A DNA stretch of 64,000 nt, from the NCBI GenBank assembly GCA_036924285.1, contig JAYKYS010000006.1, positions 21,860,001-21,924,000 on the forward strand. Direction: 5' to 3'. A program made the position numbers and the translations under genes. The DNA is from Asterella californica. Lineage: Eukaryota; Streptophyta; Marchantiopsida; Marchantiales; Aytoniaceae. Positions within the stretch are counted from its first letter, which is position 1, and each line of letters begins with the position of its first letter. Positions 56,196 through 64,000 of the stretch are shown piece after piece. The notes below the pieces were generated by a model. It was not told the origin of the DNA. It worked only from the letters and a program-made list of their open reading frames with translations, and ran no database searches.

Positions 56196-56969
56196 CTAGA
56201 AGTAGGGACGACCGCTTGTGGCGCACTTCTTGTTAAGAATCTGCGAGCCGGAGGTGACCTTGGGGTTGATGCTTACGTCGCAGCGGACCTTGATTTTCAG
56301 CTTGACGAATTTCGTCGAGCCCAGCTCGAGACGAGATCTGAGGTCCACCTTGAGCTTGAGCGGGAGGTTGCCGGTGCTCTGAGCCTTGACGAGTGCGGAC
56401 TGAGTGTCCTTGCCGATCGCCATCGGAGTGGCCTTGAAGGATCCGGTGACGTTTGCAGTCTGTCCGGTGCCGTGGTAGAAGTTAGGAATGCTCCCATCTC
56501 CAACGCTCACGCCACCAGTCTTAGTCGAGACGTGCACTTGGATCGACTTGTAGTCGAAGGACATTCTGCTATTGTCATTGCGCGCGCGAATGACTAAGTC
56601 ACTCGTTGTGCTCAGCTGTTGACTCGCCAGGCTCGAGTCCAGGCCTGTGAGGCGGAAGTCAATGAGCTGGTAGTCTGGAACCTTCGGGCGCACCACCACG
56701 TAAAATACCACTCCTGTGATGACTATGAGCAGGATGAGGACCACCAGCCACCACCAGCAGCAACGGCAAGGGTTGCAGTTGCCCACATAGCATGGGTTCT
56801 TGCACTTGCACTTGCGTCTCTTGGACTTGTTGCGGTATGAAGCTGGTTGAGGAGCTGTGCCATAGATTTGATCCTTTACGGAAATGTTGTAGTAGTCTCT
56901 CGGAGGAGGTGACAGTTCTGTCGTGGCTCCGTTGCCATTGCTGCCCGGGTACACTTTCTCCCCTGGCAT
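56196..56969 (-). CDS. NDR1/HIN1-like (NHL) LEA_2 membrane protein, 257 residues
   Basis: A single intact exon, GC-rich at third positions unlike its surroundings. Residues 1-45 are a Pro/Gly-rich cytosolic tail. 49-57 is a basic patch (SKRRKCKCK) and 54-71 is Cys-rich, with eight cysteines that could be palmitoylated or bind metal. 72-93 is a transmembrane helix (WWWLVVLILLIVITGVVFYV). About 100-235 is a LEA_2 domain on the outer side, ending with a few basic residues. These proteins anchor in the plasma membrane and take part in defence or stress responses in flowering plants; the role here is inferred. The usual NPN.. motif near the start of LEA_2 is replaced by ARNDNSRMSFDYKS (129-142). 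The chosen ATG is the first in frame. A CAG at about 57000 just before it could be an intron acceptor in the 5' leader. Confidence 0.92.
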   Translation of the reverse strand: MPGEKVYPGSNGNGATTELSPPPRDYYNISVKDQIYGTAPQPASYRNKSKRRKCKCKNPCYVGNCNPCRCCWWWLVVLILLIVITGVVFYVVVRPKVPDYQLIDFRLTGLDSSLASQQLSTTSDLVIRARNDNSRMSFDYKSIQVHVSTKTGGVSVGDGSIPNFYHGTGQTANVTGSFKATPMAIGKDTQSALVKAQSTGNLPLKLKVDLRSRLELGSTKFVKLKIKVRCDVSINPKVTSGSQILNKKCATSGRPYF

Positions 56970-59285
56970 GCTGCGCTACTTATGTCCACCTGCAGCCTGT
57001 TCCGATAAATCACATAAATTTCACTTAAATGAGACAACGGGGATCTGCAGAGTTCGAATTCAAAGCTGAGAACTTCAGTAAACGTCAGTACAAAAACACT
57101 AGTTAGATAAGCAGATTACACGAAGTATCTCTTTCGAGATTCAACGATGAATCCTACATGGGACTTTGCTCACTAGCACTGTTAAATTCTGCATATCCAG
57201 AAACGCATCCTATAGATATAGGGTAGATGATGCAAGTCACGGATGACCGTGCAAGGCAGCAGCTAACATGGAACTAACCGATGTCAGTCGCTCATGCCAA
57301 GTCTGGTGCAGCAGAAACAATGGTAGTTTAGAACTGCGTGGGAGCAAGAACGTTAAACTCACAGAAGAGAGTAGTTTCGACGAGCTCCGGTTATTTTTTC
57401 CTTCACTTCGTTGTGCGCTAACCTTCCTGGAAGAGGCCGAATCCGAATATGGAGATACCACCTGCAGAGTCGCCTTGATGTTGGTGACCCACAAGAGCTA
57501 GCTATATAGCCCGAGTACACGACAGTAGAAGGAATGAATTGGTCCAAACTATGGAATCAAGTTAACCACACGAGATTGGGATGCTATATCCACTATCGAT
57601 CTAAAGCCACTACAGCAAAGAGGAGACGAGACGGGGAGGACACTATCTAGGATTATGGGACACTAGACAGAACGAGAGTGTCAGTTATATCTAAGCCGTC
57701 ATGTAGAAGTCTAAGTCTGCAGGACGTGGTGGAATTCGAAAGCTGTGTGGGATATTCGACCAAGGCCTCAATCTGAGAGAGAGTGAGGGAGAAGGAGGCC
57801 TATGTCGAGATGAATGTTGGACATGTTAGAGAGCAGCCGTGAGGAGCTTTATGAAGAGCCGCACGCTTCGACCGTATGGATGCTCAATCATGACGATCCA
57901 TGACGATCATCACTATTCCCCATCAATCCCAGCGAAAGTGAAGCTGGCCTACTGCTCGGCTGGTGCACGCTTCAGTTCACGAGAGCATTACGGCTCACGA
58001 ACTAGAAACCCAAAGGCAGCTCCAGCGGGCGCCAATTCAGGCAAGCAGCGCTGTCTGGTCCACTGCCTTTGATTCCGCTCCGTAGAGTTGACATGTTCAG
58101 CATTTCCGTCCTCCAGCATACCTTTTCCCATCCCCTGGCTAAAAGCAGCAAGCAGTACTGACCCCAAGTGACATAACGATACACCGAAGTGATCAACGAA
58201 CAGGTCGGTGATCTAGCTCTCATAAACTGGAAACAGTTTTAATTAGTGGGTCGCTTAAACTGGTCCAGAATCCAGATCATAGGAGATTAGTGAACTGATT
58301 CTCGGATCTCCTTCGATTATCACAGACTATTAACGTCCTGATCATGACAGTAAATGAATGATACTGGCAGTGAGCGAGTACTTCTGGCTGCAAAAGCCAG
58401 CCTTTGTTTTTTCTATCTATCTGTGAATAGGGCAGAAGAAGGCATGACACCGTGGAAGGATCTTAAATTAGACATGCGGTACTTTCTACAGAAACTGTTA
58501 CCGGGGGACGTGGGGTGAGCGCGACGATGAACTTGGCTAAGCGCTAAAACTGCCTGTGATGCAAAAGTATGCACGTGACCTCAAGGAAGGGGGAATATTC
58601 TGGGTTGATGGTTCCACGTCACAGCTAGCATAGAGATTCTCGTACTGTTTAAGGGGAAAGATTCAGACCTGAATCCTTCTCATTGAGCTGAAATTGAGCC
58701 TCAACTTACGTCACATTGTGCTGATTCAACTTGATCCCATGGCCAGTACTATGCATATGTGAAATGCTAGCAGAATCATCAATTTGATATAGTACTCTAG
58801 ATTCCACAGCTTTCGGTTCTCACCTCTAGTTAAATATCAGGCGAGTAGGTGTCGAGCTGCCTCTGAATTCCGCTGCTCGGGTCACTATTAACGAAGTACT
58901 TATACGATGCAGAGGTAAATATTATGTGCTAGTTGTTTCCGGTGCCAGACATGTACAGATCCACTTCACATTTGCAATTGGCGTTAGATGCTAGACAGCA
59001 GCTCGCACTGTCCATATCTAAGCTTGTGATCCGACCGAGTAGCAATGCAGGACGACTGTTGAGAGCTCTCATGACGTCACGTTTTCGGCTCATTCCAGCC
59101 GAAGTTATTGTTATTCTTCGTTCGTTTCTGTTTCCTGGTCCTCTGCATGTACTTACATGCTACTTTTCTGCATTTAGCACTTTTCAACAATGTTGTATAG
59201 CATAACTGAAAAGCACCAGGCACGAACTGACGCTAACATTGTTTTTACGTTGTTTTCTCGTGGTACATAAATTTGTTCACATTAC
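56970..59285. other. Upstream region of the NHL gene and spacer
   Basis: Promoter side of the minus-strand NHL gene. A TATA-like word (on the minus strand CCCTATATCTATAGG) is at about 57208-57222, some 240 bp from the start codon. No other gene recognised; frames at 57237-57547 and 57839-58223 have no motif. Confidence 0.4.
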
Positions 59286-59288
59286 AAC

Positions 59289-59306
59289 ATATATATATAT
59301 ATATAG
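59289..59306. repeat. AT dinucleotide microsatellite
   Basis: Uninterrupted run of AT units, about nine repeats. Confidence 0.9.
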
Positions 59307-59309
59307 GTG

Positions 59310-62300
59310 TACGTACAGAATCAACAGTCTGAGCCCAACAGCCTCGGCTACATTCTTCGACTCCCTTCTCGTTCGCTCGGTTTGAGTTCAACTTGGATGA
59401 GGTTGAACCACGTATGCTAGCAAGAGACCATTCACAAGTTTCTCAAAGCGACATGGACTAATCTGATGTGCATCGGCCCATACAGAGTAGATCTATGCTG
59501 CTCTGATTGATTCATGGATAGCCTCTTGCCTGGAGCTCTAGATCTGGGGGCTTTGCTCTTAGCCTAGCAAGAACCTATTAATCAGAGCTATCTCTAGTTT
59601 GATGAATGCCAATCTAGACTCTGTAAATATTGCTCTGTTTCGAAAATGACCAGGGGCCGGCTTTACCTTTCAGTCATTCTCGACATTCAACCGCTGATCA
59701 TGAAGAGTGCTCACAACGGAGTTCCATCCGGAGTACAAGAGTCGTCTAATCTGGATCATCTGTGACCTTGGCCATGAAATTCACCGTTTTATTCTTAAAC
59801 AAGTTGTTGAGAGGCCAACCTGTTAGCGTCCTGGGATTCAGGACCAGTACCTGTCGAGCCATCTCCTCCACGTGATGGCCAGAGTTAGAGACAGTGTGGT
59901 AAATGATTCAGAACCCCCTGGCACTCCTCGACCTCCATCGACGTCATATATAAGGTCGGGCAGATTCCAAACGATCTTCGAGTTCATTTCTATGTTCCGC
60001 TTGATTTCACATATCCACATTCCATCTGTCGACTAACTGGAAATACGCCTCATTGTCCAGTTAGTCGAGAGTTAAATTTGGATACAGTTGCAGGTCGGCC
60101 GGGGCAGGTCTTGTTGGAATGTTTTATCCGTCATTACGTTGCCACGTTTTGACAAATCTACAAGTTAGTATTAATTCGTTCATGACGAAGTCGATAAGAG
60201 ACGAAAGATTAAACCTGCGTATTCTTTCAAAGAGAATGGCCTTCCGCATGAAGGAATTTCGCAGATATACATATGTATATTATCTATATCCTGGTCAAAT
60301 AAACAATGCTCCACTCGAGCTCTAGACTCTAGAGTGAAGCATGTTTAAATTGGGCCCGCCTCCAGTTCCGACATGAGCTCGAGCTCCAACACATGGCTTT
60401 TATTCGTCTCGCATCACCTCTTTCGACATTCTGGACTTGAAGACTCCAATGGCATATTTTGTACATGCATTAATCCTAACACGCATGGCATTGTGCGTAT
60501 ATAGTCATATATAGTTATGATTAAACAGGTTTTATAACTCGTCTTGAGCCATCTCCTGAAGACCTTGTCCAGACTAGGAGAAGACAGTTAATAACGGTAA
60601 AGTCTACTCATGCACTTGCATGTCATGGATATGGATTATATGGGCTGGTCCACACTCTGGCATTCTTCGCAATCGCAACTAAAGTTGTAAGGTCAAATAA
60701 GTGGAGGAATCACAATGTCATCCACTCCGATCCAGTGTGCCATGCACCAAATTCCAACTCAGAAACACAATTACCCGACACATGTGGAGCAGCTCATCAC
60801 TGAGGGGCCTAGCTGCATGAGAACTGTATTGATTGTCCAGATTAAAGTTGTTCTGTACTTCCTACTTTCTTCAGATAAAGGTGATATGTGTATATTTATC
60901 TCGACGATTATGATTCATATATCTTTCCGTTAATACTCTAAATCATGTCTCTGTATGAAATCAATCATTTGGGCATAATCGCCGAGAACGGGATTCTCTA
61001 TAATCTGCTCATTTGCAGATAAGCTGGGTCGGCTTATAGAGCAATAAGAAGCTCAAAAGAACCACGTAAGACATGCACCGGTTTGAACTAGTGTAGGGCC
61101 TGACGTCATCTTGATTTATTCGGGTCCTAGCTTGATTGAGCAACATATATACATCGTGGGAATAGGCTAGCGCTGTCATGTCCTGCTCGACAAGGATCCT
61201 TGCAGATGACTCACAAACAGCGGGAAGCACTGATATCTGCCTCAAACCCTGCATCACACATCGACCCGCCCTGTTTTGTGGCAGGGCTTCATCATCGTGC
61301 AGAGTTGGCCGCTCGGAGCTCCTGAAGCTGAGGCGCCATGGCTTATATTATTATATTCTAATACATCAGATTCTTAGAAATATCAACAGATCTTCAAGCT
61401 CTGTCTTCAGCAGAAAATCTTATTACGAACGTTATATGAGTTGTCTACTTGGGTTGGCATGGCAGTTTTGCAGCCAAACATAAACATGTCTCTTGGATAA
61501 AGCCGTGCCTTCAGTGCGTTCACAGCTGAAGCTAAGGAAAGGACTTAATAATAAACAAGGAGCAGAATACTGGTGTGATTGTTAAGATGGAGAAGTTGTT
61601 GTGTGCACCTGTACATGTCAGAGCACAAGTGGAGGTTGTATGAAGGAGACTCTCTCCAGGGCCGGGGATAACCGTGTCTGTTGATTGTCCTGCAGAATGC
61701 AACTCCTTTAATCCACCCTTGAAGTCGCCCAGAAGAGCACTCTATTAATTTACGTACCTCGAGTTTGGAATTTTTGAAAGCTTGAATGAGCGCTAGCTGT
61801 AGCATGATGAGGATTCATGACGTCCTCCATGTCACAATGCGCTCAACATCATGTCCATCGTATTGGTGATCTTTGTTGCATTCACCTGAGGTCCTGAGCA
61901 CAAGTGCGATCAAATATAAGGAGCGGAACACCGGTCGAGCTCGTGCATGTAGTACGTATACAACGACTTTCTGATTAATGACAACCATCTTGACTCCATT
62001 AATTTTAACTTGATGTCAGGAGGTGTCAAGTTGGAGGACTGCCGGAAGACCAGCCATCGGAGTTGACTGCAGGAATCTGTAGACGCGCGGAATCATATAC
62101 ACCGATCGCGAGAAGTTCTATATTCATAGTTTGTGTGTGTGGAGTCAGCTGCAGGTTGGTAAGTAGTAATCAACTGCTGCTCTAACTAAATGCTTGTAAT
62201 CAGTTGAGCTGTTTTACTCAACATGGTAACAAATTCATAGTTCCACGAAGTTCTAAGGGAATAGAAGTATTTTTCTGCATGCTGATGAACTACTTTCCAG

Positions 62301-62780
62301 ACAAATATCATGCATGCTATTTGCGAGGAAGGAGCTCGAGAAGGCAGGCATGCTGGCTTATTATGCCTTTCCAGGGTAGCTACAAACTCAACTATGTCCG
62401 CTGTCTAGCTAGAACCCAATGGCATGGCATGCAGCCAAGCTAAGTACGAAACAGTGAGTACTTCAGAGGTTCACAACTGGGTCTCTAGCGTTCTCAACGT
62501 GTTGGAGCCCGTGACGTCGATGTTGCAATTGGAAATCGAGCAATGGAAGTAAATGCCATTTCATGTACATCTACGGAGCCGGTTATGCCCCAGATCTCGC
62601 TGGGGGGTTGGCTAGCGCTGCTAGCTTTGGCCCTGAGGCTAGAGTTTTGAGCCAAAGCTTTAATATATGAATTTGAGCTGCTTAATGGCGATAAGTAGAA
62701 GAAACCATGCAGCAGCGTCACTCAGGTGAATTCGTGTTTCGTGAATAGATCGAATAAGAGTCACAAATTGTTATTCACAA
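59310..62780. other. Long stretch without recognisable genes
   Basis: Several short frames (60119, 60715, 61178, 62204 on plus; 61545, 62494 on minus) have no known motif. The only structure noted is a stem at 60029-60068: TCGACTAACTGGA with its exact reverse complement at 60056-60068 and a 14-base loop. Confidence 0.45.
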
Positions 62781-62787
62781 ATTCCAC

Positions 62788-62847
62788 AAATGGTTACTGT
62801 GAACAGAAAAGATCACAGTAACCATTTATCTTACTGTGATCTTTTCT
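62788..62847. repeat. Two overlapping, mutually exclusive perfect hairpins
   Basis: AAATGGTTACTGTG (62788-62801) pairs with 62814-62827. AGAAAAGATCACAGTA (62805-62820) pairs with 62832-62847. The pairings share bases 62814-62820, so only one can form at a time. Confidence 0.85.
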
Positions 62848-62849
62848 GT

Positions 62850-63370
62850 ATGTGGATTAGAAAGAAATGAGGACGTTCTCCACGCGCGCGTACGCTTTCT
62901 GGTGGTGTTTGAAAGTTGCTGACATTTGGGGGTAAGTTAAGAGAATTACCTCCCTCGAGCTTGCGATCGCATTTCCGTTGGCAGCCCACTGGAGAATCAC
63001 TTTCCCTCAGGCGATGATGAGTTCCAAGCTCCCAGAGTCGTTCAAAGCCGTCGCTCACCTATCGTAAGCCATCCGAAACTCTACGATTGGTACATATGGT
63101 GCAGCAGTCAATAAAGTACAGTCGAAAGGCCAGATTGCAGGTATAGAGCAGACGGCAGATGGAAATTCCGCAAGAGCCTGTTCTTCTCAGAGCTAAACTA
63201 CACAAGATCGAGGCGATCGAGAGGGAACGAATCCAACACGAACACAAGAAAAAGCTTCATGATCAAGACGGATTGAGGAAGAGACTGGGTATATCCTGCG
63301 CTTTCGGCCTAGTGTGCAACAAGGCACACTTGGCCTTCCAGATCGCTCGAGCACCTGCAGCTCCGGGTGG
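62850..63370. other. Insertion-site flank of the copia element
   Basis: Higher GC than most spacers. Open frames on both strands: 63159-63377 plus (KLHKIEAIERERIQHEHKKK) and 62831-63058 minus. One may be an exon remnant, but no family is recognised. The plus frame runs into the LTR. Confidence 0.35.
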
Positions 63371-63371
63371 G

Positions 63372-63620
63372 TGTTAAAGACTGTGCAAGCTAACTATGCA
63401 CTGTAGTCGTAGTTTGCTAACCTAGTTAGTTTAGGGTTTGGGGACCCAACCCCAGTTTACCCCTTCCTTGGGCTTTTCTCTTGGATATTAGTAAAGAGGG
63501 ACTGATGACCCTCGGAGCATTCTCTTGTGTGATTTTCAGACTCTCTCCACCTCTCTCCAATTCAGGCTTAGGCTATGGCTGCCTTGTCTTATGAGTGTTT
63601 ATAGTTCCCTGATCTCAACA
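63372..63620 (+). mobile_element. 5' LTR of a Ty1-copia element, 249 bp
   Basis: Begins TGTTAAAGACTG and ends GATCTCAACA, with TGTT...AACA ends, directly before a perfect primer site. The downstream LTR and the target duplication lie outside the window, so intactness of the element cannot be judged. Confidence 0.85.
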
Positions 63621-63632
63621 TGGTATCAGAGC
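63621..63632 (+). promoter_or_regulatory. tRNA-Met primer-binding site of the copia element
   Basis: TGGTATCAGAGC, the classic plant copia primer site complementary to the initiator tRNA-Met, abuts the LTR end. Confidence 0.95.
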
Positions 63633-64000
63633 AGGAGAGGAAAGTTGAGAGTGTTTGAGGTCGAGAATGTGAAGGCGAGGTGACAGAGATTTCTAGCATC
63701 TTCGTTTTTTTTCAGCAAGGTCGAACCTACCAAAGTGGAGTGAATCCCTAAACACAGAAAGGTGATTTTGGAGGTCTTCCACTCTGTTTTAGCATCTGAA
63801 AACAGGTGGAAAGTGATAGAAAAAGGCTCCGCCTTTATTTTCTCAATCGGAGGTCGTATGCAGAAGTTGCTGATTTCGCCGTTTAGGTCAACACGACTTT
63901 GACCGCTGTTTTGAAGGCCTTAACGATCGATTTTGGCCATTCTGACGATTGCGGATCGACTGGCCTAGCAGCCGAGGATATATTTCATTTGCGATTTACT
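63633..64000 (+). mobile_element. Leader of the copia element, cut by the window end
   Basis: Internal sequence after the primer site; gag has not clearly begun before the window ends. No LTR-like repeat inside. Confidence 0.7.

Noticed and set aside
63159..63377. 72-codon gene before the copia LTR
   Set aside because: Runs into the LTR and shows no family; kept only as a possible exon remnant.
1..64000. Plastid or mitochondrial DNA insertions, rRNA or snRNA genes
   Set aside because: No recognisable organellar genes, rRNA blocks or snRNA motifs were seen on either strand.

Overview
This window looks like nuclear DNA of a land plant, most likely a bryophyte; the phylum is inferred and the species is not identified. 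The reasons are GT-AG introns, a plant NHL/LEA_2 protein, a plant-type LRR receptor remnant, and plant-typical transposons: Ty1-copia with a tRNA-Met primer site, CACTA, hAT, a pogo/CENP-B-type DDE element, LINE-like reverse transcriptase and many MITEs or fold-backs. Only three loci look intact. They are a four-exon C2-domain protein (27449-30041, +), a single-exon 410-residue orphan (35996-37228, +) and an NHL/LEA_2 membrane protein (56196-56969, -). The rest is repeats, broken genes and AT-rich spacer.

Layout. 0-1.6 kb is spacer, and 1.6-1.9 kb is a fragment of an unnamed repeat family (R). A frameshifted LRR receptor pseudogene lies at 3.4-5.5 kb. From 5.6 to 8.25 kb is the left arm of a large inverted duplication whose right arm is 26.6-29.5 kb. 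Both arms carry parts of the C2 gene. In the left arm the third-exon region has been amplified into four 252-bp units. Between the arms are a copia pol remnant (11.2-12.7 kb), a second diverged C2 pseudogene (13.0-14.1 kb), an R copy (14.6-14.95 kb), featureless DNA (15-17.7 kb), and a tandem duplication of an already dead reverse-transcriptase element (17.7-20.5 and 20.5-23.5 kb). The second copy of that duplication holds a 226-bp hAT-type MITE with a perfect 8-bp target duplication; the first copy preserves the empty site.

From 30 to 40 kb come MITEs, the 410-residue gene, and a copia LTR with primer site and gag remnant (39.3-40.3 kb) that runs into a CACTA transposon remnant (40.6-42.9 kb). 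From 42.9 to 54 kb lies AT-rich DNA with several members of a two-hairpin repeat family (H), a minus-strand hAT transposase pseudogene (48.0-50.3 kb) and, directly downstream, a DDE_1-type transposase fragment (47.15-47.9 kb). The NHL gene follows at 56.2-57.0 kb, then about 6 kb without recognisable genes. The window ends in the 5' LTR, perfect primer-binding site and leader of another copia element (from 63372).

The best candidate for something undescribed is repeat family H. At least five clear copies and several weak ones share two consecutive hairpins. The arm sequences differ almost completely from copy to copy, yet pairing is kept. The C2 gene family is the next most interesting feature: one intact copy, one diverged pseudogene, and one inverted copy whose exon was turned into a tandem array.
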